Part shown: in pieces, positions 10,836-21,655 of the stretch
How the letters are laid out: every line of letters starts with the position of its first letter
Numbering within the stretch: position 1 is the first letter of the stretch
Assembly: GCF_000340215.1 (NCBI RefSeq)
Contig: NW_006921533.1
Location: 7,541,671-7,605,670, forward strand
DNA: 64,000 bases
Source: Pseudocercospora fijiensis CIRAD86
Taxonomy: Eukaryota > Ascomycota > Dothideomycetes > Mycosphaerellales > Mycosphaerellaceae
Reading direction: 5' to 3'
Made by a program: the position numbers and the translations under genes
Notes under the pieces: generated by a model
Told to the model about the DNA's origin: nothing
The model's database searches: none
What the model saw: only the letters and a program-made list of their open reading frames with translations

Positions 10836-12974
10836 ATCGGATATATGGACGATGTACAGACGATACCCTTTTGCTTTACGAAATGCGATGAGATGTGATA
10901 GAGCTCGTCACTGTCCAAATATATTCCTCAGTCCCATTATCCAGGACTTGGAGACTTTTATGTCCGCGCACGGGAAGTCGTATTGGTCCTGCGGAATATA
11001 CGACATGGCTCATTCTTCGCAGCAACAATCCGGACTGTACGAACTATATACAAGTCCTTCATCAAAATCCTTCAAAGTAAACCTCCTGTTCATCCGGACT
11101 CCAATTTGGCATCTCGTCGGTGCAAACGACCCCGTCAGGCTTGGAAGCTTTTACAACCTGGACATATTCCGCTCGACAGAAGGTTTTCATCCACAATCTT
11201 CATGTCTCAAAAGAATCTAGGAGCCATTTAACCGAAGCCTGAAACATTTTTCTGGCTTGCTGTCCTTCAATCTTGCTTTCTGACCTTTCCGGCTGTGCAG
11301 CCAGTTCCTCCCATATACAGAATATCTGCAAACGAAGGCAGCAACCTGGAATACGTCCATCAGCGGAGGTTACTTTTGAAGTAAGGACTCTGGAATATGC
11401 GGCTTTTTCGTGGTCGCTGCCTTCAAAGATGTGGATGACCTTGCTGGCGCAAGAACGGATTCGCTTGTGGGACGGATTTTCGACGAAGAACAGCAGTGGG
11501 TGGCACTTTTTCCTTTTGCGGACGTTCTTGAAGTCACCTAATGTCCAATGACTTCTGTCTGGTCTTGTTCGCTACCCTCGATGTCGAGAACAACCTCGCT
11601 GGCGCCAACACGGACTTTCCCTCCGGCCATATATTTCGCGCCCAAAGGACCCGCGCACAGAGTTATCCATTCTTTATTCTTCTAAATGATCTTCTGGATC
11701 AGAATCGGTGTGGGTAGTTGTGGTTACTGCCTGTTGGCGCGTCCTTTGCCTCGTCGGCCTGGATGCTGGATTCTGAAAATACGCTCATTTTTTGGAACAT
11801 AGGCAGCAACCCGGATCTCAAAACATTGAGCTTGTTCTTGATGATCCCAGATATGCGAAGATGTGTTATAGACTTGTGTTGCTACCCTCATCATCGAGAT
11901 CGACCTCGCCGGCGCCAGCGGGCTTTCCCCTCTGGACCAGGATACCATCAACATCATCAGTATATTGGCATCAAAACCACTATCCATCTTTCTTGGCGTG
12001 CTGAAGAACGTCCACTTCTTGTCTCTGACTTGAAGGGACACGTTGTTCCTTCCTGACGATACATGATGGTCTTTCCAGCTGCGACGTCAAAATGCTTGGC
12101 GGACATTATCTCGACAACGACCGACAGCGAGCACAATCAAACCGGAATCTTCTCATTCTAGAAGATCAGAGCTATTCGGTGATATGGGTCTGACCTTGGT
12201 CATTGCCATTTGCCGCTGAGTTGACCTCGCTGTCCTCAAACAGCCATTTCCTTCGATGGACAATTAACACCACCGCAGGGTGTTGACCGGCACTTGCAGC
12301 ACTTCCATGCATCTTTCAAGACTCAGAGATAGCCCTGTCAATGTTCTTTTGGGGTTCCGCGCCATTTGCCCTGCTGGCGCTGCAATGCAGACAAAGCGGA
12401 TTTCCGCCCGACAGCCACAACACACGCTCAAAGGCAGTGAACCACACTACAATGACCACTGAGAACCTTTCGAGTACGCTCTACAACCTCCAAGCATTTC
12501 CATGTCCCTCCGAGTTCATCTTCAGCCTGTGCATGGCATACCCATCGAACCTCCCTCCCCACCTCCAACCTTTCCCGGCCTTTCCGGGCAGCAACACCAT
12601 CAAACCCCACCCGTCCCCCCTCCCCAACCCACACTTACCCTCCTCACCATATCCTCCCATCCTCAACCCCCCGTTCTCGTACCTCCCGCCTAAATCCCAA
12701 TTTTTTATTTCAGTCACGTGCAAAAATTTCATATGGAAAGCTTGGACGTTTCTGTCCGCTCCTGGATCTGAAACGTTAGCGCCGTTGCTGAGGCGCAGCG
12801 GAGCGGTGTTCTGAGATTTACGCGCGGTTTTGGAGCGGTCAGGTTCGAAGTGAAGTGGAGAAGGAAAGGAAGTAAAGAGCGGGTGGATAAAGATTGTCCT
12901 GGGGTCCGGGTGGATGGGGGGCCTGAGGCAGAGTAATCTGTCTAATAGTCTGCCTATCCTCTACTACACAATTC
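10836..12974. repeat. APN2-MAT spacer with diverged internal repeats and a pyrimidine tract
   Basis: No convincing gene in 2.1 kb. A weak repeat is visible. GGCAGCAACC-GGA occurs at ~11335 and ~11802, with a looser relative at ~11018. A longer block (GCTACCCTCGATGTCGAGAACAACCT then GGCGCCAAC-CGG-CTTTCCC) at 11565-11630 recurs diverged at 11875-11940. From ~12480 to 12695 the plus strand is C/T-rich. Short open frames here (for example 12341-12814) have compositionally biased, implausible products. It may be decayed mating-type-associated sequence. Confidence 0.5.
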
Positions 12975-14110
12975 TCAATTCTCGTCGCGATTCTCTTCGA
13001 TGAGGTCACGTGCTTCTTGGACCGCGCGCATGCCCTCTGCGCTCAGGAATGTAGCCTGGAATGCGGCTGGTGGTACGCGGTTCTGCGTAGTCACATCACC
13101 ATCATACAAAGCCATGAGACGTCCCATCTCTGCAATGTGCTCCTGCTTGCCAAACGCCCATGCCTTCTTCGTCTATGCATTTGTTAGTATTTGAAGGCAC
13201 TTTGATGTATTTGTGATCTTACATTGTCATTCATGGGAACCATTGCAGCTGGCCGTCTGATCTTTGCGCTCAGGCCCTCCACGACCTTCTCTCCGGAGAT
13301 TGGAGCGTCTCTGCTTGGCAATTGCTTCTCGACAACCTCTGGACGTGGAGACTGCTGCATGATGTCCGTCACGATTCTCTCATGCTTCTGTCTGTATCGC
13401 TCGCTGATGAGCACGCCGTTTTGAGGAAGCTGCTGGGCGGCGATCATGCGCATATCTGGAGCGAGCTTTTGAATCTCCTTCACGGCTGCAGAGTCCTGTA
13501 ACAGAGGCATCTTGCGACCAAAGCTCTCCCATGGCTGGTATGGTTGCTTGGTCCAAGGATTGATCGGGTTCGAGCTGGTCCATCCGTCGATTCTCTTCTG
13601 GGAGCGCACGATGAGCGCCTTGGACTCCTCCATGATATCAATGAGCTTGACACAGAACTTCATAATCTTGCCGACACGGAGGAAGAATCGCTCTTTCTGG
13701 CGGACGTCGCTGAAAACCTCCGGATGCTCTTCGAGTCGCTTCATTTCCGGCATGACCTTGTACATGATCGCCAATGCCTCCCTGAGGTGCTCGGAGGTGT
13801 CATGCGTGAGTGGGTTCTGCATTGTGTGGCCTTCGTAGCGATTGTAGTACATCCAGCATTTCAGCTCAACCTCGTTCACTTTGTCGATGATGGAGTCGAG
13901 GAACTCTTGCTCAACGTGCTCTACATCATCAGTGGAAGGACCTTCGTCTGTTGTTGTCAGCGGATGGTAGCGAACACGAGATGAACTGATCTGACCTTCA
14001 GCGACGCCGCCATCTCCGTCAAAAGTGACGTTGCTGGCAGCCTTCTTCTCATTGATGAAGTCTGGATCCTTCGGGAACATGTGCGGGAAGTTCGTCAGTA
14101 GGATATCCAT
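12975..14110 (-). CDS. MAT-locus-associated protein (candidate MATORF of Mycosphaerellales), divergent from MAT1-1-1
   Basis: Three exons (14110-13996, 13947-13223, 13172-12975) give 345 aa. The first intron is 48 nt, stop-free and a multiple of three, but has GTCAGA/ACAACAG ends and a CTGAC branch site, so I treat it as spliced. The second has GTAAGA/GCATAG ends. The frame is open upstream of the chosen ATG to ~14290 without another ATG. An alternative start at 14294 would need a weak GTTCAG donor. The product is soluble and helical with no domain I recognise. Notable blocks are DILLTNFPHMFPKDPDF near the start, ELKCWMYYNRYEGH and a C-terminal Ala/Glu-rich helix. Its position, head-to-head with MAT1-1-1 with 340 bp between the ATGs, matches the accessory MAT ORFs known from Mycosphaerellaceae. 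That assignment is from context, not from a remembered alignment. Confidence 0.75.
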
Positions 14111-14450
14111 CTTGACAGCCTGGGTTTCTGTCAAGACGCGTGGCTTGTCCGCAGCTTGTGAGTTGACGTTGATGTTGCGCTGACCATGTGAGGTGTGGTG
14201 GCAATTAGTGCCAGCTTCAAACGAAAGGCGGATGCTGTTTAGATTTGTGCGACTTTGGTTCCTGCATGTGCTGAACCTTAATTGCGGGTGCGGTCATGGT
14301 CAATGCGTCTTCCACAGTATCTAAGACCGCGTTCCTTTCTGAAACTTCTACTTCGAAACATTCCCTTCGACCTCGCACATACCGCATTCGCACATCCCTT
14401 TGTTATCACCCTTTCACCATACCCAAACAATCGGAGCCACTACCGCCGAC
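14111..14450. promoter_or_regulatory. Divergent promoter between the MAT ORF and MAT1-1-1
   Basis: 340 bp lies between the two start codons. The half next to MAT1-1-1 is pyrimidine-rich (CTTTCACCATACCCAAACAATC), typical of fungal 5' UTRs. Head-to-head arrangement suggests co-regulation of the two genes. Confidence 0.55.
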
Positions 14451-15772
14451 ATGGCTACCGACGCATTGTCAGATAAGTTGCGAGCCTACCTCGAGACTTG
14501 CAGCGAGGGCATGGCCAGTCAAATCATGAGCACGCTGCAGCAAGCAGCAGCAAGGCGCCCTGTGCCAAATGCAGCACCTGGCATGGCTGTCACCAGCTCG
14601 GCTGTAGCGAAGCCCGAGAAGAAGCAGCGCAAGAAGGCGAAATCTGACCTTGTGGCCGTTGGGCCAAAGCGACCGCTCAACTCCTGGATGGCATATCGCA
14701 GTAAGTGCATCGGGTTTCACTTGCGTCGCACTGTACTGACATCCATCTCAGAGTTCTACAACAGGCTGCTCGCATCGTACACTCAGAAATCGATCTCCAA
14801 GTGCTTGACGATCCTCTGGCGTGCAGATCTCTTCGAGGGCAAGTGGTGAGTATACTTTCTTCTTCGCGTCTTCTGTGCTCAGCAGTCTAATATTTCACAG
14901 GTCCATTCTCGCCAAGGCATACAGTATCGTGCGCGGATGCCGCGAGAAGAAAGATGCTCCGCTTGACGAGTTCTTCGCCATCTGCGCACCACTCATCGGC
15001 GTCATTCCGCCAGAAGAGTATCTGCAGCGGATGGGATGGCAGTTGAGTCCGCCACAGGATGGCGATCAGGTATGTCTTGAGCCACCTAGCATGTGTACTG
15101 AGCTGACATTGTTTCCAGGACAAGATGCCGCAGATCACTCGCCTCTTCACCCCAAGCCTCGACACCTTTCCTGAGAAGTTCACGACGACCACTCTCAGTG
15201 CAGATGACCTGGTCAACCACTGCTACGCCATGGGCTACGGCAAGGCCAGCAACAATGACTCACAGAACGCGAGCACCCATGGTTCGCTCACCATGGTCTC
15301 TAAGCCAACTGCCATCACGACCAACGACAAGGACGAGACCACACACATGTCACCCTTCGCTCAGACGGACACCATCCTTGCCTTCAACGCAGCTACGCCC
15401 GACAGCAGCACAAACGGAGGACTCCAGCAGGCTGCCTTCGGCGGCTTCGCCATTTCTCCACCCTCGTCGATCAACAATGTCGGCCCTTCACCACTCTCGG
15501 TCGCTTCGGCGGCTGGTCAGACAACACTCGAGCAGGCGGCCAGTGTCCTGGAGCAGTCTGGCGTCGAGTTCCCGTACAACGGCCTCTTCGATCCAGCTAT
15601 CCTGCCTAGCCAGTTCGACATCAGCTTCAACCCTGCTGCCCCGAACACCGCAGTCGAGGATGATGGACGCTGGGATGCCTTCGACCCTAGCATGTCGATG
15701 GCGCAGAACGAGATGAGTGACCCGCTCGAAGAGATGCTGAACTGGGAGTTCATCAATGAAGACATGCAGTGA
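14451..15772 (+). CDS. MAT1-1-1: Mating-type protein MAT1-1-1 (alpha-box transcription factor)
   Basis: Four exons, 14451-14700, 14752-14845, 14901-15069 and 15119-15772, joined by 51-, 55- and 49-nt introns with GTAAGT, GTGAGT or GTATGT donors, give 388 aa in frame. Residues ~73-161 form the alpha-box (MATalpha_HMG). It opens KRPLNSWMAYR, continues FYNRLLASYTQKSISK, LWRADLFEGKWSILAKAYS and LDEFFAICAPLIGVI, and ends EEYLQRMGW. This is a DNA-binding domain that switches on alpha-type mating genes in the nucleus. A basic Lys/Arg patch at 57-65 is a likely nuclear signal. The C-terminal half is low-complexity, Ser/Ala/Asn-rich and acidic, as in activation domains. It marks the window as a MAT1-1 strain. 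I saw no MAT1-2 HMG gene, so the strain is probably heterothallic, although sequence elsewhere could change that. Confidence 0.96.
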
Positions 15773-16092
15773 GCTGTGGCGTTTCTGTTGCTTTGCTCTT
15801 TGGGATGGACATGACTGCTCTGCATGATACCCGCCATTGTGGCGCTTGTTGCCTCTTTGTATGTAGCATGAATCGAATCTTCTGTACATTGTTCCCATCT
15901 CCTCCATGTGATCGGTTTGAGAAAGTGTACTGACATCTAAATGCCGTCTTGTAGCCCTGCGTGTTGGATCGTCGGTCGGTCGCTGCCAAGAGGCAGGTCT
16001 GCTGTGTTTGCTGTTTAACGCTCGGCGTTGTCAACTCGAAAACGCTCGTAGCTTCGAAGCCTTCCACTTCCACGCCGCGACAACAGCACAAC

Positions 16093-16883
16093 ATGGCGCA
16101 ATTGAGCGGCACGACCATCAATGAGGTCCGGAGCATCGTTGCCTCAGCGGCTGAACTCTGCGACCGCAATGTCACAACTTGTGGCCCTGAGCCACCTTCT
16201 GCAGCAGGCGCAAAGCACTCGCGCAAGATTCTTTTCCGCGGCGATCGGCCAGTCAACACACTGCACTTGATGGAGCTCAATCAGCTATACCGCGAAGAGT
16301 CGCAGGTCAAGAATAACTTCCAAGACCTGATGCTACTGAAGATCGCGGATCCGGATACACCTCAGCCCAAGCAAGACCTAGCAGGCAATAGCACGCAGCG
16401 CTCTATCCAGCAAGGCCCAGATCTGACTTCGAGCGACTACCAACTCCTGAGCAGTGCATACCACCAGCGATTTGGACATGACGCTGATCGCCTGGCCAAA
16501 GGCAACAATCTCACCGAGCGCACCACGACCCAATCAAACGAAGACTTCCCGTTGCATGTGCGAGAGACGCTCGAAGACTTTTTCCAAGAATATGGCGTTC
16601 CAAATTCGGCAGAGAGCTATATGTTGACAGAAGCTCTGGGTATCTCAGCACAGGCCGTGGAAGATTTCTGTAAGTGACTCGCCCTTGATATGTCCAAACA
16701 CTCCCAGCTTGCTGACCACGTTCCGTAGTCAAGTACAAAGCAAAGGTTGCCAATATTTTGCTCAGGGGGGAGGAGATGCTACAGATGAAGAATCTACTGC
16801 GCAAAGTGCAGAAGCGAGGTCGATTGGAGGAGATGCAGCAGAAAGCTCGTGACCAGGAGATAGCAGTGGAAGGCATGGACTAG
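16093..16883 (+). CDS. Small MAT-associated protein with homeodomain-like C-terminal half
   Basis: Two exons, 16093-16669 and 16729-16883, with a 59-nt intron (GTAAGT...CCGTAG), give 243 aa. The junction restores EDFFKYKAK across the splice. The gene begins ~320 bp after MAT1-1-1, same strand. Residues ~155-210 can be laid on a homeodomain. A first helix is ETLEDFFQEYG, a second SAESYMLTEALG, then a turn ISAQAVEDFFKYKAKV where homeodomains have L-x-x-x-Q-V-x-x-W-F-x-N-R-R. The aromatic core (FF) is kept, but the invariant Asn51 and Arg53 are replaced by Tyr and Ala, so classical DNA contacts are missing. The tail is a charged helix (LLRKVQKRGRLEEMQQKA). It is probably one of the accessory ORFs of Mycosphaerellales MAT loci. 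The homeodomain likeness is my inference. Confidence 0.75.
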
Positions 16884-17039
16884 AATAGTAGCTCCGCGAC
16901 ATGCAGGTATACTGTGGACAGGAATGCCAGACCCGGGTCTCGGCAGGATGCATCAAGAATGGAGCGTTGAGTAGCAAATACCTTCGCTTCCAGTATGTCT
17001 ATCAGCCTTGCTATCGAGGTCGGTTCAGCGTACCAGAAT

Positions 17040-18200
17040 TGCTTCCATTGTAATATGGCCTCGGAGCGTTCCATGGCATTCTTCGAGGCGTCAAAATGGA
17101 CGGGTTGCGCGAAGTGGATAGTAACTAGGTAAGGTAGAGTGCCACCAGAAGAGATGCGTGCCACTAGAAGAAATGCTTCCACAGCAATATGACCTCGGAG
17201 CGTTTCAACTCATTCTGCGAGGCGTTAAAATGGACAGGTTGCGCGGAGTGGATAGTTACTAAGAGTGCCACTAGAAGAAATGCTTCCACAGCAATATGAC
17301 CTAGAAGCGTTTCAACTCATTTTGCGAGGCGTCAAAGTAGACAGGCTGCGCGGAGTGGATAGTTACTAAGAGTGCCACCAGAAGGAATGCTTCTACAGCA
17401 ATATGACCTCGGAACGTTTCAACTCATTTTGCGAGGCGTCAAAATGGGCAGGCTGCGCGGAGTGGGTGGTCAGCGTACCACCAGAAGCAGTGCATATCCT
17501 TCCACAGCAATATGACCTCGGAGCATTCCAAGTCATTCTGCGATGTGTCGAAATAGACAGGCTGCGCGGAGTGGATGGTCAGCGTACCACCAGAAGCAGT
17601 GCATGTCCTTCCACAGTAATATGACTTCGGAGCATTCCATGTCATTCTGCGAGTCGTCAAATTGGACAGGCTGCGCGGAGTGGATGGTCAGCGTACTACT
17701 AGAAGAAGTACCGGTACTCCGTAGTAATATGACCTCGGAGCGTTCCATGTCATTCTGCGAGGCTTTATAATGGACAGGCTGCGCGGAGTTGTACTCGGCA
17801 GTCGTCCGACTCTAGGCACCGGGGGCCAGAAGAAGTACTTCCATAGTAATATGACCTCGGAGCGTTCCACTTCATTCTGCAGGTGTCATAATGGGCAACC
17901 TGCGCGGATTTGTGATCGACACGTCCGATTCCAGGCACCGGGGATGAGTTGTCAGCGTACCGCCAGAAGAAGTACTTCCACCAAAAACATGACTTCAGAG
18001 CGTTTCATGTCATTGTGCGAGGCGTCAAAATGTCAAGTTGAGCGGAGTTGTGATCGACAGTCGTCCCATTCCAGCCATCGGGGATGAGTGGTCAGCGCAC
18101 TAGAAGAAGTATTTCCACCAAAAACATGACTTCAGAGCGTTGCGTCTCTTTCTGCGAGGCGTCACAACGGACAAGCTGCGCAGAGTCACGGTCCACACTC
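17040..18200. repeat. Tandem array of 106-136 bp units, 3' of the MAT genes
   Basis: The block AATATGACCTCGGAGCGTTC followed by TCATTCTGCGAGGCGTCAAA and GGACAGGCTGCGCGGAGTGG recurs about ten times. Starts of the ATATGACC word are near 17187, 17293, 17401, 17510, 17619, 17727, 17850, 17986 and 18122, with an earlier diverged copy near 17050. The period is ~108 bp for the first units and ~123-136 bp later, where an extra piece (GATCGACA-GTCCGATTCCAGGCACCGGGGATGAG) was added. No long conserved reading frame runs through the units on either strand. Confidence 0.9.
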
Positions 18201-18229
18201 GCCCGATTCCAAGTATTGACGCATAAAGA

Positions 18230-19700
18230 TTGAGCTCCAGGCCTCTCCTCTGGCGGCAATGCTTCCCCCATCTGGTATGGGCCTCCGCGCTCTACATCCT
18301 TTTGCGAGTGATCAAAATTGATATGCTGCGCAGAGTCATGATCGATCCTCGCCTGATTCTAGACATCAACACATCGAGTCGAAGGTACGGCGTATTCGCG
18401 TTCGATTGGGAGAACAGATCAGTCCGCAGTGGCCAGTGCCGACATTAACGCATTGCTTCCGTAGATAGTCCATAGTCTACGCTGACCAATGCTCGTTGCG
18501 GCTTTCGGCGCCCTGTATCGTTCGAAGAGGCGCATAGGGTAAGATTTTGGTGACAAGGAGGGCAGAGCGGACAGAATGGCCAGCAGCAAACCGACCGGCG
18601 AAACGCTAAGCTCCAAGGCTCTGCTCTGGCAGCAATGCTTCGACCATCTAGTATGAGCCTCCGCGCTCCACATCCTTTTGCGAGTAATCGAAATTGGTGT
18701 ATTTCCCAGAGTCGATCGCAACATCGAACAAAAATGAATGGAAACCTAAGGTTCAAGCGAGAAGTCACTGGATCCAGGAGGATGATTTGGATGTGAGACG
18801 ACATGCTTCCACTTTCGCTCCGACTTGGTCCAAGAACCCGTCGACAGAGCGAGGCCTCCGACGGCGGTAGTGGAAAACTTATCCTGCGCTTCCGAACACA
18901 ATCGCTCAATCGTGCTGCTCGGGTCTTTCTTCGCTGTCCGACTCTAGGTTTCAAGTTCAGAGCGGCCAGATTCATTGGCAACTGCATCCAGAGAATCAAA
19001 TAGCCTGCTATGGAGGTCTGCATGCGCCAGCTGACCCCAAAACTCGTCGAAATAGCGAGTACTCCACGAGACTCACGCCGTAAATCATGGCAGTCACGGT
19101 AGCTGCAATACACTCTGCTTGTGAAGACGATGCTGCTGCCAAGTTGTGCGACATTCTTGTGTTTCAAAATGAGCAGCTTAGCGTACGACCCTGCATCTAC
19201 GCTCGTTACCTCTCAAACCGACGCTGTAAAAGGCTGGACCTCTGCGGAGTGGGCAGAGAGCACAGCAGAATGACAGCTTTCCTGTCATGATTCGTGGTGG
19301 GCAGACTGAGTGACGTCAACTGATGACCTGAACCATCAGGAAAGTTGAGATGAGCCCATTTGCTTCCGAGCTTGCAAGGACAGCCATATGGCTGAGATCT
19401 CAGCGCACTTCCTCGCCCAGGAGTTCGTCGAAATAGTGAGCGCTTGGACGGGATCATGGACCACGGGTCGAAAGCAGCCCGCTTCTGGAGATATGAGAGC
19501 AACCGTGCTGCTGAGGCTTTTCTTCGCTGCCTGGCCCGAATCGGTGCGGTTGGCTCCCGGTCATTGAAGAGCCTCATACTTCCGGACTCAATCGCGCAGC
19601 CATGCCGGCGATGCCAGCGTTTCTCAATGCCTCTGGAACCAGCATGGTTAACGCCTGGTCGAGATGAAGGAAGATTTTGATCGAGGATTCTTTCTCAGTG
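18230..19700. repeat. Diverged continuation of the MAT-side repeats
   Basis: Two looser relatives of the array unit sit at ~18240-18345 and ~18620-18715 (GGCAATGCTTC...CCTCCGCGCTC-ACATCCTTTTGCGAGT). A different duplication pairs ~18905-18960 with ~19500-19560 (CGTGCTGCT-GG-TTTCTTCGCTG then CGA). It also pairs ~19038 with ~19417 (GTCGTCGAAATAG-GAG class words). No gene is supported. 19700-20287 also holds nothing recognisable. Confidence 0.6.
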
Positions 19701-20287
19701 CATGTCAAGCCTGTCGAGCAGAGCAGCGCCAGCACTGGACCTGTTCAAGTTGCCCATGATTTATTTCGAAATCTCGTGCGATGATAGCCGACGCCGAGCG
19801 AGACAGGTCCATGTTGGTCTCAGTGTGAGTTCAGATAGCAGACGCCCTGCCAGAATCCCGGTTTCATTTGCCACTCTGCAGCCCGCAGGCTCGTAACTTT
19901 GCGCGACAGCGGGTATGATAGGAATCATAGGCGCATTCTGTCATCTGGTCGACTTTGACGTGTTGTGCAGATGGTGGATGAGAATGGAGAACGTGCAAGG
20001 AGAACGAGGTGAGGTCGCTTTCACGGATCTAAACCCTTTCGGGAGTCTTGGCTCGAGACTGGAGGGAAGGCACGCTATGGCCGACGAGCAAGAAGAGAAA
20101 GAAATGGGAAGACAAAATACGCAGCAAGAGCGGTCTCCGTGTATGAGAGCGTCTCTTGCAAGTTTGTGATAATCAGTGGAGCCTTGGCGGCGGTCGATGG
20201 CCTCTGAAGTGCATAATAGATTGCTATGAGGCTTGGTATCTGCTAGTCGCGTCCTTCCATTGCCAACTCGGCCAACCCACGATCCGT

Positions 20288-21058
20288 CTATCTCTCTTCC
20301 TCCGTAGCGTTGACATGGTTCAGGAACATCATGTCCTCGATCCACCCTTTGACTTCAGGATAAGACTTGCAGACATGGTATGTGTTCCAGCCATCCGAGC
20401 CCTCCTTGCCTTCCGGAAACATAGTCGCAGCTCCTTCAAGTGCTGTATCTCCACAGCACATTATGCCTTGCCGAATGTAATCAAAGCAGTGGCCCAAATG
20501 CCACGAGTGATCTTCTTCTCTTATCATATGCCCTCCATGGTGTGGCGGAAGGCCTTGCGCCATCTGATTGTACGCGTCCATGATGCTGTGCAGACAATGC
20601 AGCTGATGGGCCATGGAGGTATCTACAACATTGTAACCCTCTTTGACTGTCGGCTTCGCGAGCTTCGGGTACTTTCCTGGCGAATAATCCTTGATGTCGA
20701 GTAAGCCAAAGCCTGCGGGAGCGAAGGTGAGCCAGAAATCATCCGTCTCCTTCTTCTTGTCCGGATGGCCTACGCTGGCATGGGTTCTTGGTTCAGGCAT
20801 AAACTTGACCAGCTTCTGCGAAAATCGAGGCGCGATGCCGTTCACATCTCCAGTATGTTGGTATCGATCGTGAGGAACCTTCCAGAGCTGAATGGCCAGT
20901 ATCGCTACAAGTATTCCCAGTGCAGCGTTCAGGATCCAGGGGAGATTGCGCTTCCATGGCCTTTGAGATTTGGGCGATACATCTGCTGCTTCTGACTCGC
21001 CCCCCAGAAGTGTCTCTCGATCGTGTATGGGTATGTCGGAGTATTTCGAATCTGCCAT
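20288..21058 (-). CDS. UstYa-like (DUF3328) membrane protein, putative oxidase
   Basis: A single-exon frame of 256 aa. A membrane helix is at ~40-58 (LPWILNAALGILVAILAIQL) after a cytosolic N-terminus. The lumenal part carries both family motifs, HQLHC at 151-155 (within MAHQLHCLHSIM) and HCFDYIRQ at 190-197. UstYa-type enzymes are copper-dependent oxidases that act in cyclisation or halogenation steps of fungal ribosomal peptides and related products. Here there is no nearby precursor peptide, methyltransferase or tyrosinase gene, so the substrate cannot be inferred. It may be a stand-alone family member. The next gene starts 598 bp away on the other strand, giving divergent promoters. Confidence 0.88.
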   Translation of the reverse strand: MADSKYSDIPIHDRETLLGGESEAADVSPKSQRPWKRNLPWILNAALGILVAILAIQLWKVPHDRYQHTGDVNGIAPRFSQKLVKFMPEPRTHASVGHPDKKKETDDFWLTFAPAGFGLLDIKDYSPGKYPKLAKPTVKEGYNVVDTSMAHQLHCLHSIMDAYNQMAQGLPPHHGGHMIREEDHSWHLGHCFDYIRQGIMCCGDTALEGAATMFPEGKEGSDGWNTYHVCKSYPEVKGWIEDMMFLNHVNATEEER

Positions 21059-21655
21059 GGCGTCCTCACGACTGCGCCTCCGAAATGTTGATGTGCGATC
21101 CAGCTTGACGTTGGATGGGCTCCATGGTGGAGAGCGAGTCCAAGCATATGCGAAGAACAGAGCAAGACATCGGATGCAGACGCCACTTACCAGAACTGGA
21201 GGTCAATAGATCGAGTCCTACGTACTAGATGGGACACGCAGAGACAAAGGCTTCACTCAACTGGGAGCTTGAGACCGATGACTGCCTCGAATAGTGTCCC
21301 TCCGCATCTTCAGGCATCGCATCGTGTACCGTGGCGCGCAATTGGTAGCCAGCTTGGCGATACTGTACTGTAAGCTCTCGCTGTGCCATGTCAGCAACGG
21401 AGGAGTGAAGGCAGAGAAACTGCGCTTGGGGGCAGCTCCAGATTGCCTTTGCGACTTCCGCTTCCGCACTGGCGCCGAGCTTCTACGTCACCGCGACTTT
21501 CACGTCGCATCGCATCACATCGCGTTCACATGCAGTGGCAGTGGCAGCGTGGCCAGATCAGGTTTCCCACTGCTTTCCCTTTCCCTTTCCATTTCCCCGA
21601 CACCTGTGGTCTTGTGAGATGACATGAGAAGAGCTCAGGATGTTCGCCGCCCACA

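Noticed and set aside
12341..12814. 157-codon Pro-rich frame
   Set aside because: It arises from a C-rich tract; the composition explains the absence of stops.
10836..20287. Fragments of the opposite mating-type gene (HMG box, MAT1-2-1)
   Set aside because: I looked for RPPNAYILYR and WKxE-type words in all frames and saw none, though by eye a decayed piece could be missed.
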